42,332 bases of DNA, from IMG/VR virus record IMGVR_UViG_3300034024_000096, positions 1 through 42,332 of that record; one strand, 5' to 3'. A program made the position numbers and the translations under genes. Source of the stretch: a virus. Shown here piece after piece: positions 16,626 to 25,203 of the stretch. Position 1 is the stretch's first letter; each line of letters begins with the position of its first letter. The notes under the pieces were generated by a model that did not search any database, was not told the DNA's origin, and worked only from the letters and a program-made list of their open reading frames with translations.

Positions 16626-17179
16626 AGCGCTTTGATCCTGAACCGGTCGAGGATGCGCTTCACGGTCAGCGACATGGGCACCGTCTTCTTCGTCAGGTCG
16701 CTCGTCTCGCCGCGGTTCCTGTAAAGGTCGCTGATCATCAGCAGCGCGGCCTGGCGTAGCCGGTGCGGCACGTCGTCAGGCTCATGACCGGCGTCGAAGG
16801 TGATCGCTACCGCGTCCTTGGCTGTGCAGGTGGAGGGCCAGCTGGTCCCGGTCCAGGCAACCCGAACCGGCCGTTTCGAGCCGCCGACCAAGCGCAGCCC
16901 GTCCAGGCTAAGGGCTTGAGGCGCGTTGGCGCCGTCGATGTATGCAACCCCCGTGATCGTATGCACCGGAAAGGCGCGCAGTCGCACGGCGTGGAACCCG
17001 CCGAAATGCTCGGTCAGATTGCGGCGGCCGAACAGATGCCCCGTCTCCCCCTCGATCTCTTCGACGGCGGTGTAGATCAGGCCTTGGATCAGCTCGTCGT
17101 CGGTGCTGTGCTCAACCTTCAGATGCGCTTTCACGTCCTCCAGCGGCAGAACCTGGTCGATCGCGTCCGGGTCGATCAT
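16622..17179 (-). CDS. Head-tail connector protein (gp6-like)
   Basis: The 185-residue protein begins with LEDVKAHLKVEHSTDDELIQGLIYTAVEEIEGETGH, the typical two-helix start of HK97 gp6-like or SPP1 gp15-like connectors (uncharacterised phiE125 gp8 type). It ends with helices PHRLRQAALLMISDLYRNR. This family forms the ring under the portal. It overlaps both neighbours by four bases. Family call is strong from the N-terminal pattern and position. Confidence 0.85.
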   Translation of the reverse strand: MIDPDAIDQVLPLEDVKAHLKVEHSTDDELIQGLIYTAVEEIEGETGHLFGRRNLTEHFGGFHAVRLRAFPVHTITGVAYIDGANAPQALSLDGLRLVGGSKRPVRVAWTGTSWPSTCTAKDAVAITFDAGHEPDDVPHRLRQAALLMISDLYRNRGETSDLTKKTVPMSLTVKRILDRFRIKAL

Positions 17180-17394
17180 TGCGGATCTCCGAAGCGATAG
17201 GTCGCGAACGGGCCATTCTCGCCGACGAAGGTCAGCGTGACCGCAGCCCCGTCCAGCTCGCCCGCGCGAGCATAGCGCGCGCGCTTGCCCTTGCGGTTCG
17301 GAATGACGGCCAGAACGCCGTCACTCTCCCCCGCGAGGCCTTCGAACACCCCGGGGATGACAAGATGACGCTGGCGCCCGTTGTCGATGCTCAT
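17176..17394 (-). CDS. Small phage protein, 72 residues
   Basis: It overlaps the gene before it and the gene after it by four bases each (ATGA at 17391-17394 and at 17176-17179), so it is certainly translated as part of the module. The sequence is strand-rich (HLVIPGVFEGLAG, GVLAVIPNRKGKRARYARAGELDGAAVTLTFVG), suggesting a small beta-barrel. I do not recognise the family. It may bind the large fiber-like protein encoded just upstream, since small partners often follow such genes. Confidence 0.65.
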   Translation of the reverse strand: MSIDNGRQRHLVIPGVFEGLAGESDGVLAVIPNRKGKRARYARAGELDGAAVTLTFVGENGPFATYRFGDPQ

Positions 17395-20369
17395 TGCTGC
17401 CTCACGGTCAGGATGGCCGTCCGCTCATAGAGCTTGAACGGCGTGGCGGAGGTGCGGACCAGCATGGAGAGCCCGATCTGAGCTCCGGCGCCGGCAAAGG
17501 CCGCGTTCGCCTGGAATGCCTCATCGCAGAGGAACCAGATCTGAGTGCGGGTGTGGTCGACGGAGATGATCGGTGACCGCCCCGCACTGTTGTCCACCTG
17601 GACGCCAAGCAGTGCGCCTTCAGCGGACATCGTGATCTGGTCGATCTGGAGGATTGTCTCGCCGTCATCGAGCAGCTGCGACCAATCCATAGCGAAGGGC
17701 GTGCGGTCAGCGGGATCGAACGGGGCGGTCCAGTTTGGAGCGTTCAGCGGGAGGGATGCTCCGGCACCAGCGCCGCCGGGGATCGGTTGGAAAAACACGG
17801 TGCGCTGCGCAGTTGCGATGATCTCCCCGGTGTCGGTGATGCCCGGTTCAGACGTGCCTCCCGTGCCAGAGCCCTGCACGTCACCGACCGTGCCGCCGCC
17901 CGTGCCGGTGATCGGGGCAAGTCCACCGGCGCCGGTGCTGCTGGCATCGCCGACGGTTCCGCCCCCGGTACCGGCCACCGCAACACTGCCGGCGCCCCCT
18001 ACGGCGGCGTCGCCGAGCGTGCCGCCGCCGGTGCCGGCGATCGGAGCGCTTTGCGTCGTCTCATACGCACCCGCAGCACCGGTTCCATCCAGCCTGCGAG
18101 CAGCGCCGCTGATGTCGAACTTGGTAGGCGTGAGCGCGACCGCGGCGCCGTTGATCAGCGTATCGGAGGTGGCAGGCCCCGGCACCCGGTCATAGGCGCC
18201 GTTGCTCGTGCCGGTCAGCGAATAGGTGCCGCTGCCCGCGCCCGATGGGCCCGCTTTGTTGTCGGTGAAGGCGACGCTGGTGCCGATCGCCGAGTTCGGC
18301 GCAGCGGCCTCGCCCGACCAGTTCGCACCGTTCGCGCCGTAGGCGGTGCCGTTATTGTCAATGAGCACGCGGACGTTGCCGCGATGCCCGACGCCGTAGC
18401 GCGTCTCCCAGTTCTTGGTGCGACCGGATAGCCCCGACACGTTGGTGAAGGTGTCGGTCTTGATGTTGATCTGGTGAGCGATGCAGAAGCGCACCACGAT
18501 ACGCTTGATCACCCCAACCGAACCGGCGGCGTCGGTATAGCCGAGGTTCAGGCGCTCAATCGGCGGTCCGGAATGGGTGGCGGTCGATCCGGGGATGGTG
18601 GTGTAGGTGAGCACCACGTTGTCCATCGGCTGCACCGCAGTGTCGCCACCAAGCCGCCACGCCCCGCCGCCGCCCGTCGCCGCAGTCGGCTCGACGATAA
18701 AGTTCAGCGTGTGGAAGCCGACTGTGATCGGGTTGTTGAAGCCAATAGTCGGCGCGCTGGCCAGTCGGATGTCGCGGAACATCGTGTTGACGAACTGGAC
18801 GCCTTCGAAAGCGTCCATCAGGTTGTAGGTCGCGCGCGCCAGGTCCTCGAAACGCACCCGCTTGAAGCGGCAGCCGAGCAGCGAAAACATCCCGGACGCG
18901 ACCGAGTCGACAGTCGCATCCTCCATGACCACGCCGACAGCCTGGGCCAACTGCTGCTTCTGCGTCGCCGAGCCGGCACCGAGCAGCGGAGAGGCATTCA
19001 GATTCGACAGTCCGGCGACCGTCACGTTTCGCATGATGAAGGCCGGCTGGCGAAAGTGGATCGGCCCGGTGGCGCCGCTGATTGTCAGCGTCATCGCTTC
19101 CAACGCCAGCGGCTTCCAGATGCTGTTGCCATCGATGGAGCCGGTGGTCTGGGTGACGGGGGCGAGGATGCGCGTATAGGCCGGCAGCTGCCGATTGGCG
19201 GCGAAGGTGATACCGGCCGCCGCCGTGTTCTCCGGGTCCTGCCGGACGTTCACCCAGGTCTTTCCGGCGGTCGCGGTGATGTTCGCGCCGATCGTGAAGC
19301 TGACAGGCACGCCGGTCACATTGCGCAGGTAGACGTCGGCACCGGCCGCGTCGTTGTGACCCTTGTTCGCCAGGTTCCAGGACGGCAGGGCCGCATAGGC
19401 CGCCTCGGGCGTCGCGAACGGGGTCAGGCGGGCGTCGGCAAGGCTGGAGCGCACCTGCGCGTTGGCGGGGTTCGCCCCGCTTTCCACGACTGCCACGGCG
19501 CCGCCATACGCGCCCGTCTTGTCGCACAGGAACCGCAGGGGAGTGCGCGGCTGTGCGTTCGACCAATCGCCCGTCGTGGCGATGCCGTCCACCGCCAAGT
19601 CGAGCACCGCCGTTGCATCGCCCAGCCAGGGATAGACCTTGGCGTTTAGGATGCAGCGGTGGCCCTGCGTCATGTTGGTGAGCGGGACGGTGGGCCGGAA
19701 CACCTCGCAAATATCGGCCTGCGTCTGCTCCTGCGAGAGCACGACGGCGTTGACATCGATGTCGCCGGTCGTGCCCGCGGCCTCGTCCGTGGCCGAGAAG
19801 CGGACGCCTGCCGCCTGGCGACCGTTCATGCCGTGCCGGTGAGTGACCACCAGCTCGGGCGAGAATGAGCCGGTACGCCGCTCGTGCTGCAGCGACATCC
19901 AGCTGGCGAGCGGCTTGTAATAGCCGCGCGTCGAGTTGTTGACGACGCCTGCGATCGAGCCGGCCTCGGCCCCGCCATAATAGCCGGCCTCAGCCTCGGC
20001 GGCCGTCACTGTCGACCCGGCGTAGACCAGATCGTCGAGCGAGAGATAGACGGTGCGCACGCCTCCCGACGCGCTGGTCAGAAGGGTGTTGCCCGCAAAG
20101 CTAGTCTGCGCCGTCGTCCCGTTCGGGGTCTGGGTGCGGACGATCGCCTTGCCTCGCACCTTTCGGGTGACGGTCGCGGGCACGGCAGCGGCGGAAAAGC
20201 CGGGATCGGTAACCGTCACGACGATCCGGGTCGGATCGAACGTCGCAACCGCATCGTCGGCCAATGTGACCCGCGCAACCCAGCCGTTCACGTCCGCCGC
20301 ATCCGCGCCGTCGACCGTTTGGAGGCCGTTGGCCGGCAAGATTTGCAGAGACGTAATCGTGCTGGGCAT
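17391..20369 (-). CDS. Large beta-helical structural protein with fiber-adaptor-like C-terminus
   Basis: This 992-residue protein sits in the head-neck region, where genes are normally short. Residues 1-150 look like beta-sandwich domains. About 180-700 contains stacked short strands and turns with N, G and T, compatible with a beta-helix. Residues about 770-835 are Gly/Thr-rich with the motif GTGGGTxGD three times. The last 110 residues (DWSQLLDDGETI onward, ending ERTAILTVRQQ) have the pattern of phage fiber-tail adaptor domains: a GxTI start, then strands, then ERTx-LTVR. It may be a head or collar fiber joined to its own adaptor, or a giant decoration protein. Structural role fairly sure, exact role not. 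Confidence 0.65.
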   Translation of the reverse strand: MPSTITSLQILPANGLQTVDGADAADVNGWVARVTLADDAVATFDPTRIVVTVTDPGFSAAAVPATVTRKVRGKAIVRTQTPNGTTAQTSFAGNTLLTSASGGVRTVYLSLDDLVYAGSTVTAAEAEAGYYGGAEAGSIAGVVNNSTRGYYKPLASWMSLQHERRTGSFSPELVVTHRHGMNGRQAAGVRFSATDEAAGTTGDIDVNAVVLSQEQTQADICEVFRPTVPLTNMTQGHRCILNAKVYPWLGDATAVLDLAVDGIATTGDWSNAQPRTPLRFLCDKTGAYGGAVAVVESGANPANAQVRSSLADARLTPFATPEAAYAALPSWNLANKGHNDAAGADVYLRNVTGVPVSFTIGANITATAGKTWVNVRQDPENTAAAGITFAANRQLPAYTRILAPVTQTTGSIDGNSIWKPLALEAMTLTISGATGPIHFRQPAFIMRNVTVAGLSNLNASPLLGAGSATQKQQLAQAVGVVMEDATVDSVASGMFSLLGCRFKRVRFEDLARATYNLMDAFEGVQFVNTMFRDIRLASAPTIGFNNPITVGFHTLNFIVEPTAATGGGGAWRLGGDTAVQPMDNVVLTYTTIPGSTATHSGPPIERLNLGYTDAAGSVGVIKRIVVRFCIAHQINIKTDTFTNVSGLSGRTKNWETRYGVGHRGNVRVLIDNNGTAYGANGANWSGEAAAPNSAIGTSVAFTDNKAGPSGAGSGTYSLTGTSNGAYDRVPGPATSDTLINGAAVALTPTKFDISGAARRLDGTGAAGAYETTQSAPIAGTGGGTLGDAAVGGAGSVAVAGTGGGTVGDASSTGAGGLAPITGTGGGTVGDVQGSGTGGTSEPGITDTGEIIATAQRTVFFQPIPGGAGAGASLPLNAPNWTAPFDPADRTPFAMDWSQLLDDGETILQIDQITMSAEGALLGVQVDNSAGRSPIISVDHTRTQIWFLCDEAFQANAAFAGAGAQIGLSMLVRTSATPFKLYERTAILTVRQQ
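17878..18060. repeat. Imperfect tandem repeat of about 65 bases, three units
   Basis: Three units, each around a core like GTGCCGCCGCCCGTGCCGG, follow each other near 17885, 17955 and 18015. They encode the GTGGGTxGD linker repeats of the large structural protein. They look like recent in-frame expansion of a flexible Gly-rich hinge before the C-terminal adaptor-like domain. Confidence 0.65.
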
Positions 20370-20399
20370 GGGGCGGCGGACCTATCGCGGCAGGTTGGA

Positions 20400-20804
20400 T
20401 CAGGCGGGAACGGTGAGGTTGAATGCGGTGATCGAGACCGCCTGCCCGGAGTTCACGCTGGTGTTCTGAAGCTCGATGTCGCCACCGAGGCCGGTGCCCG
20501 TAACCGTGCCCTGCAGGTGGCGGGTCGCGCCGTCTGAGGAGACGATCTCGAAATGAGCGACGGTCCCGGTCGCGTCGGCGGAGCCGTCCTGCCAGCTGCC
20601 GCTCAGCGATTTCACGCCGTTGACCGCAGCGGCCATCCAGTCGGCGGGCAACGTCATCTCGGCGACCACGGTGCCAGTTGCCGCGGCTGCCAGGCTGGCG
20701 GGCGCGGAGCCGGTGCGAAGTCGCAGTTTGGGGGAAGCGCCAATCGCCGTCTCGATGGCGTCGGCCATCGCACTGCGAACGGCATTGGAAACCTGAAGTG
20801 CCAT
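20400..20804 (-). CDS. Phage structural protein, beta-rich (probable decoration)
   Basis: The 134-residue protein has LRLRTGSAPASLAAAATGTVVAEMTLPADWM, then SGSWQDGSADATGTVAHFEIV and ending strands with the TGTGLGGDIELQNTSVNSGQAVSITAFNLT pattern. The same plan (LRxGxxP..tGtvLat..LPsdW, then GTWQDxSADasGTaghFRi and a GGDmtLdNt end) recurs in head-region proteins of many proteobacterial phages. These are virion proteins but their exact job is not firmly known to me. It is preceded by an AAGGA site. Confidence 0.7.
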   Translation of the reverse strand: MALQVSNAVRSAMADAIETAIGASPKLRLRTGSAPASLAAAATGTVVAEMTLPADWMAAAVNGVKSLSGSWQDGSADATGTVAHFEIVSSDGATRHLQGTVTGTGLGGDIELQNTSVNSGQAVSITAFNLTVPA

Positions 20805-20823
20805 CGTCTGTCCTTGAAGAAGC

Positions 20824-20853
20824 AGGGCCGCCCAAACAGGGGAGGGCGGCCCT
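20824..20853. promoter_or_regulatory. Stem-loop in head gene cluster
   Basis: AGGGCCGCCC (20824-20833) and GGGCGGCCCT (20844-20853) form a perfect 10-bp GC-rich stem with a 10-base loop, in the 64-base gap between two head genes. On the minus-strand transcript it is followed by GCTTCTTC, only weakly U-rich. It may be a partial terminator that lowers downstream expression. Confidence 0.65.
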
Positions 20854-20868
20854 CAGTTGGGGGGAAGG

Positions 20869-21378
20869 TTAGCCCGCGGGCTGCTCAGCGCTGGCTTCGC
20901 CACCGCCGAGGTTACGCCGGACCGCTTCGGCTCCGTCGATTGTCGGGTCATTGAAGTCGATACGGTTCTGGTCGGCGCTGGTATTGGCGCGCGGATTGGT
21001 ATCCAGCGCGACATGGTCGAGATCGAAACCGCTCGACTGAACGGGCGCGCCGGCCGGGTCGAACTCAGTCGCCGGCGCGATGTGGGCGTCTCCGGATCGG
21101 TCCAGTGACGCGGCAGTCGTCACCGCGACCGCTGGCGAAGAGACGTCAGCGCTGGTGGTGGCTGCAGAAGCGTCGCCGCGATCGGTGGTCGCCGTGTAGG
21201 TGACCGCCTTCGTGGTGGCCGCGGTGTGCGCCTCCTCGAGGGCGTCGATCACGCCTTTGCGGTTCTTGCCCGCCTGCTCCGCAGTAAGCTTGGCCTTCAG
21301 GTCGGCCGCGCCCAGGTCGGTCAGGCGCGACTTTACATCCTCGACGGTCCCGGCGAGCAGCTGATTGATATCGTTCAT
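20869..21378 (-). CDS. Head-region protein with SAP/HeH-like N-terminus
   Basis: Residues 1-50 (INQLLAGTVEDVKSRLTDLGAADLKAKLTAEQAGKNRKGVIDALEEA) look like the small helix-extended-helix modules found in phage proteins just downstream of the capsid gene. The remaining 120 residues are low-complexity A, T, S and D and probably disordered until a short C-terminal segment. Similar proteins in other phages are unassigned. GGAG precedes the ATG. Probable minor head or head-completion protein by position. Confidence 0.6.
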   Translation of the reverse strand: MNDINQLLAGTVEDVKSRLTDLGAADLKAKLTAEQAGKNRKGVIDALEEAHTAATTKAVTYTATTDRGDASAATTSADVSSPAVAVTTAASLDRSGDAHIAPATEFDPAGAPVQSSGFDLDHVALDTNPRANTSADQNRIDFNDPTIDGAEAVRRNLGGGEASAEQPAG

Positions 21379-21417
21379 GGGAGTGCTCCGTTGGGCCAGC
21401 TAAGGCTTGGCCTGTCA

Positions 21418-21442
21418 CGGGGCGGGCCCAGCGCCCGCCCCG
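21418..21442. promoter_or_regulatory. Strong stem-loop just downstream of capsid gene
   Basis: CGGGGCGGGC (21418-21427), loop CCAGC, and GCCCGCCCCG (21433-21442) make a perfect 10-bp GC-only stem, 12 bases after the capsid gene stop. No U-tract follows. A stable 3' hairpin protecting the abundant capsid mRNA, or a partial terminator, are the likely roles. Confidence 0.7.
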
Positions 21443-21454
21443 GGGGAAGTCAGC

Positions 21455-22849
21455 TCAGGCGCCGATCTTCATGGCTTTCATGGCGTCCGGATTCTGGACG
21501 CCGCCGCCGACGCGCTTGGTCGTGTAGAAGCTCACGTAAGGCTTGTTGGTGTAAGGATCGCGGAGCATCATCGTACCCCGGCGATCGATGATGAGGTACG
21601 TCCGCTCCATGTCGCCGAAGAGCAGCGCGATGTTACCGGCTCCGACCACGGGCATGTCAGGCATGTCGATCAAGCCATAACCGCCGAGCGTCGAGGGCTG
21701 ACCCGCGACGTAGGTGGGCTGCCACAGATAGTTGCCCTGGCCGTCCTTCAGCTTGCGGATGGCGCCGAGCGACGATCTGTTCGAATAGAACTTCGCGTTC
21801 GCCGAGTATGCCGCCGGAAGCTTGTACATCAGGTCGATGATCGGATCGGCCGTGAACAGCGTTGCGTGCCCCGAGTTGACCACCTCGATCGCGCCCCAGG
21901 GGTGCGTGGCCGCGTTCGCACCGCCCGTCACGTAGGTGAGCAAGCCGCGTGGCTTATTGGTGCCGTCCCCGGAGAGGAAGGCAATCGACTCCTGACGCTC
22001 GAACTCGGTTTCGACTTCGCCCGCCAGCCATCTCTCGATGTCGATCTCGCTGTCCTCGAGCAGCGTCTGAGACGCGGCCGGGTGAGCATAGATTTCACCG
22101 TGACCGAAAGTCAGCGCCGTGAACTGCGGCGTCGACGTGGTCGGGCGAGAGGCGGTCTCACCGACCCAGCCGCTGCCGATCGCGCGATCGGTGAACAGCT
22201 TGGTGAACCCGGCACGCGAGGTGACCTGAACGCGAGCGTTCTGGCGCATCGGCGAAATCAGCTTAAGCCGGCCCTCGATGGTCCGATCCCACTCGACCGG
22301 GGTAGTGTAACCCCCGTCGGCGTTGCTGCCTTCGGTCATCGCGGCACGCGGCTGGCCGGCCTTGTGGGCAGCCTTCAAGTCAGAATCGTTCGAGCCGTCA
22401 CGCGTCCAGCTGGTGAACTTCTCGGTGTATGCAGCATCGACGGGCTGAGAACGCTGCGCACCGTTGAGCGCAGCAGCCTCGATGCGCACGTTGATCGCGT
22501 TTAGCGCCGTTTCCATGTCGGTGACCGTCGCGCTGATCTTGTCGAACTTCTCGACGTCGAGCGGATCGACCTTGGCCTCAATCTTATCCAGGCGCTGATC
22601 GTTGGTATCGCGCAGTTCCTTCACCGCGGCCTGGATCTGGGCGATCAAAGCCTTTGGATCGTTTGCGTCCATCTTGACGCGCGCAGTGGCAATCGCCCGT
22701 GGCACGACGATGCCGCCGGCCGCGGCAAGATTGTCGAGGGTCGGGGGGATGAGCGGCGAAACGGGCTCGACGGGAGCCCCAAGCGCGCGAAGCGGGTGGG
22801 CGAACAAGGTCGCCACCGCCGAGAGGGCAGTGCGGGTGTTGAACTTCAT
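21455..22849 (-). CDS. Major capsid protein, HK97 fold
   Basis: The 464-residue protein follows the portal and protease genes in classical order. Residues 55-145 form a charged coiled coil (delta or scaffold domain) expected to be removed by the protease. The mature part starts near AAMTEGSNADGGYTTPVEWD, followed by core motifs ASRPTTSTPQFTALTFGHGEIYAHPAASQTLLEDSEIDIE, ESIAFLSGDGTNKPRGLL and FYSNRSSLGAIRKLKD..GNYLWQP. These are diagnostic of HK97-type capsid proteins. GGAG precedes the ATG. The hydrophobic first 45 residues look vaguely like a signal peptide, probably by chance as part of the delta domain. Confidence 0.95.
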   Translation of the reverse strand: MKFNTRTALSAVATLFAHPLRALGAPVEPVSPLIPPTLDNLAAAGGIVVPRAIATARVKMDANDPKALIAQIQAAVKELRDTNDQRLDKIEAKVDPLDVEKFDKISATVTDMETALNAINVRIEAAALNGAQRSQPVDAAYTEKFTSWTRDGSNDSDLKAAHKAGQPRAAMTEGSNADGGYTTPVEWDRTIEGRLKLISPMRQNARVQVTSRAGFTKLFTDRAIGSGWVGETASRPTTSTPQFTALTFGHGEIYAHPAASQTLLEDSEIDIERWLAGEVETEFERQESIAFLSGDGTNKPRGLLTYVTGGANAATHPWGAIEVVNSGHATLFTADPIIDLMYKLPAAYSANAKFYSNRSSLGAIRKLKDGQGNYLWQPTYVAGQPSTLGGYGLIDMPDMPVVGAGNIALLFGDMERTYLIIDRRGTMMLRDPYTNKPYVSFYTTKRVGGGVQNPDAMKAMKIGA

Positions 22850-22861
22850 GATGTCTGACTC

Positions 22862-23848
22862 CTAGCGAAATGCGTCCAAAAGCCCGGCCAGCGGCAGAGC
22901 TAGTTCGGTGTCGGCAGCGCCTGGCGTGTCGACGGCATCGTGGGCAGCGCCTGGCGTGCCCTTGATTTTGTTGATGCGAGCTCGTGCGTCGGAACGGGTG
23001 TGGCCCGCTGCCACCAGCGTCAGTTCCATCGCACGCAGCTCGTTGGTGCTTCGATCGGCGGCCTTCGATACTTCGTCGGTGGTCACCTGGTCGGCGGGCA
23101 AGAGGCTTTCGGCGAAGCCCCTCTCGACAGCTACGGATCCGGACATCCAGGTCTCGGCATCCATCCACTTCAGGATTTCGGCCGCGTCACCGCCGGAGCG
23201 TGCAGCGTAGACATCGGCCATCGCGCGGTCGAATGGCTCAAGGAAGGCGGCGACCTCGATCATGTCGTGTCGGTTTCCGACGGCGCCGACCCAGCAGTTG
23301 TGGATCATGTAGAAGCTGGCTGCGCCAATCTCTACCCGGTCGCCTGCCATGGCGATAACCGAAGCGGCCGAGGCGGCCATGCCCATAATCTTGATCGTCA
23401 CCGACTTCGGGTGCTCGCGAAGCACGTTGTAGATCGCGATGCCCTCGAACATGTCTCCGCCGCCGGAATTGATGTGAACTTCTACGTCCCGGTCGCCGAT
23501 CGCTCGGAGCTGCGCAGTCACGGACTTGGCAGTAATCTCTGTGTCTGCCCAATAATCCTCGCCGATATCGCCGAACATGGTGATGACGTTATCGCCGCGC
23601 GCAACGGCGCGCACGCCGGCGCCGACTTCCGACCAGCGCTCAACCACGTTCGGCTTCGCTAGAGCGAAAACATCGCGAGTAGCAGGCATCGGCAAGGCTG
23701 ACGGCCTGTCTCGGCTCATGACCTTACCGGAAATCGCACGCGGCAGAGTGCCGGGCGATGCAATCGGACCTGGTTTGCCAGGCGCCGGACGGCCGGAGAT
23801 GGTCTTCACCGCGGCCGGCTTGCCCGGCGACTGCGTCTTATCGCTCAT
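22862..23848 (-). CDS. ClpP-like prohead protease
   Basis: The 328-residue protein belongs to the ClpP/crotonase-fold head maturation proteases. After a Pro/Gly-rich N-terminal 60 residues comes MFGDIGEDYW (substrate groove strand), VEVHINSGGGDMFEGIAIYN, then the nucleophile Ser160 in MGMAASAASVIAM and His183 in MIHNCW. It should cut the scaffold domain from the capsid protein encoded next. Its start overlaps the end of the portal gene by 11 bases. The C-terminal 70 residues are helical and low-complexity and may have a scaffolding function. Confidence 0.92.
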   Translation of the reverse strand: MSDKTQSPGKPAAVKTISGRPAPGKPGPIASPGTLPRAISGKVMSRDRPSALPMPATRDVFALAKPNVVERWSEVGAGVRAVARGDNVITMFGDIGEDYWADTEITAKSVTAQLRAIGDRDVEVHINSGGGDMFEGIAIYNVLREHPKSVTIKIMGMAASAASVIAMAGDRVEIGAASFYMIHNCWVGAVGNRHDMIEVAAFLEPFDRAMADVYAARSGGDAAEILKWMDAETWMSGSVAVERGFAESLLPADQVTTDEVSKAADRSTNELRAMELTLVAAGHTRSDARARINKIKGTPGAAHDAVDTPGAADTELALPLAGLLDAFR

Positions 23849-25193
23849 TCTCAGGATCCTTCGGCGTTGATGGCGAGGCGGCGCTTGGCTGCGGAATCGC
23901 GTCGGGTCCCGTCTCGTCGCCGGTCTTGGGATTGAGATCGAACGCGCCGCGAACTTCGTTGACCGAGCGGTAGGCCTGGTTCGGCCCGAGAGCGGCTTTG
24001 AAGAACTCGGCCTGCTCTTTGAGAGAACCGCGCAGCAGCGCCCCCTCGTTGAACTTCACGTAAAGCTCGTCGGCGTCCTGCTCGGCCTGGGTAAGGCAGG
24101 ATCGTTCGATAGCCTGCTCCCAGGCTACGAACCATTTCATCAAGCAGTAGGTGACGAAGAACAATCCGAGTTGCTCAATCCCGGTGCCCCAGGAGGTCTC
24201 GTCCATCATGAGCAGTGGGCGCGGCACGTCCATGTAGCGAGCAATGTCTTCGACGGTGCGTTTGCGCAGTTCATCGTACTGAGCGTCCTTTGCGCTTTGG
24301 ATGAACGGCTTCGCCTTCAGCCCGCCTTCCAATACCAGCCACTCCCCGGCAAACTCGCCGTCAAGCTGCCGCTCGCGCATGCTTTCCTTGAGGTTGTTTA
24401 TTGCCTCGTCGCCAAGCTCCTGCTCGGTTTCCAAGGCGCCGCCGGCCATCACGCCACCTTTGAGCATTTTGCCCGCGGCTCTTTCGGCCTGGGCGGCCGT
24501 GCCGAGTGTCTCGCGGGAAATGTCCTTTAGGCTGAGCCCGGTAAGCCCGTCCCGAGTCATCGGGTGGCGAAAGTGAAAGACCTTCTCGGCAGGCAAGGTG
24601 ACCGTGCCGCCGGTGGGACGCCGATATTCAAACGTTAGAACCCAGTCGGGCGACAGCTTGGGCTTTACCGATCCCCGAGCCATCGGAATGATCTGCGCCA
24701 CCCGCCCCCTGAAATCGGAGACGATTAGGCCGTAGGCGTTGCCGTCACGCAGTGCGAGCTGCTGCATGTAGCTCTTGAACTCGAACGCCGTCTGATAACT
24801 GTTCGGACGCTTGTGGAGCAGCCGATACAGCGGATGGTCCTTCGCCTTGGATGTGACCTCCTTTCCAGTTGCGTCAACAGTACGCCGCATCAGGAAAGTG
24901 GGCAGCATCCCGATCGAACTTGCGATCAGGTTTTCGCCTCGGAAGTAGGTGCTGTTCCGAAGCGCGACGAGCTCGGTGACGTGCGCGCCGCTCATCGTGG
25001 CGCGGCCATCGCGAAGAAAATCAACTAGCAGAGGGCTGTCGACGTCCATGGGCGTGAACGATTGAACGGGCCCGGCTCGATCAACCAACTCCGGCCCACG
25101 ATCATGGTCAATGCGCGGTGAGTCCATCACCACGCCGCCGGGGCTGGATCTCCGATAGGCTGCGGCCCTTCTGTAATCATCCGGAGATGCCAT
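23838..25193 (-). CDS. Portal protein, HK97 family
   Basis: The 451-residue protein shows the HK97/lambda-like portal pattern. This includes ALRNSTYFRGENLIASSIGMLP near residues 75-95, DHPLYRLLHKRPNSYQTAFEFKSYMQQLALRDGNAYGLI, VFHFRHPMTRDGLTGLS and the stem-clip region with RPLLMMDETSWGTGIEQLGLFFVTYCLMKW. A Ser/Pro-rich tail of about 30 residues overlaps the protease gene. The dodecameric portal forms the DNA gate at one capsid vertex and docks the terminase encoded just upstream. Confidence 0.93.
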   Translation of the reverse strand: MASPDDYRRAAAYRRSSPGGVVMDSPRIDHDRGPELVDRAGPVQSFTPMDVDSPLLVDFLRDGRATMSGAHVTELVALRNSTYFRGENLIASSIGMLPTFLMRRTVDATGKEVTSKAKDHPLYRLLHKRPNSYQTAFEFKSYMQQLALRDGNAYGLIVSDFRGRVAQIIPMARGSVKPKLSPDWVLTFEYRRPTGGTVTLPAEKVFHFRHPMTRDGLTGLSLKDISRETLGTAAQAERAAGKMLKGGVMAGGALETEQELGDEAINNLKESMRERQLDGEFAGEWLVLEGGLKAKPFIQSAKDAQYDELRKRTVEDIARYMDVPRPLLMMDETSWGTGIEQLGLFFVTYCLMKWFVAWEQAIERSCLTQAEQDADELYVKFNEGALLRGSLKEQAEFFKAALGPNQAYRSVNEVRGAFDLNPKTGDETGPDAIPQPSAASPSTPKDPENER

Positions 25194-25203
25194 GAACCTC
25201 TCC

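Noticed and set aside
18474-19649. A 391-codon plus-strand open frame inside the large structural gene
   Set aside because: It is Arg/His/Gly-rich without any fold pattern and lies wholly antisense to a well-formed structural protein.
21407-22504. A 365-codon plus-strand frame opposite the capsid gene
   Set aside because: The minus strand holds an unmistakable capsid protein; the plus frame has shadow composition.
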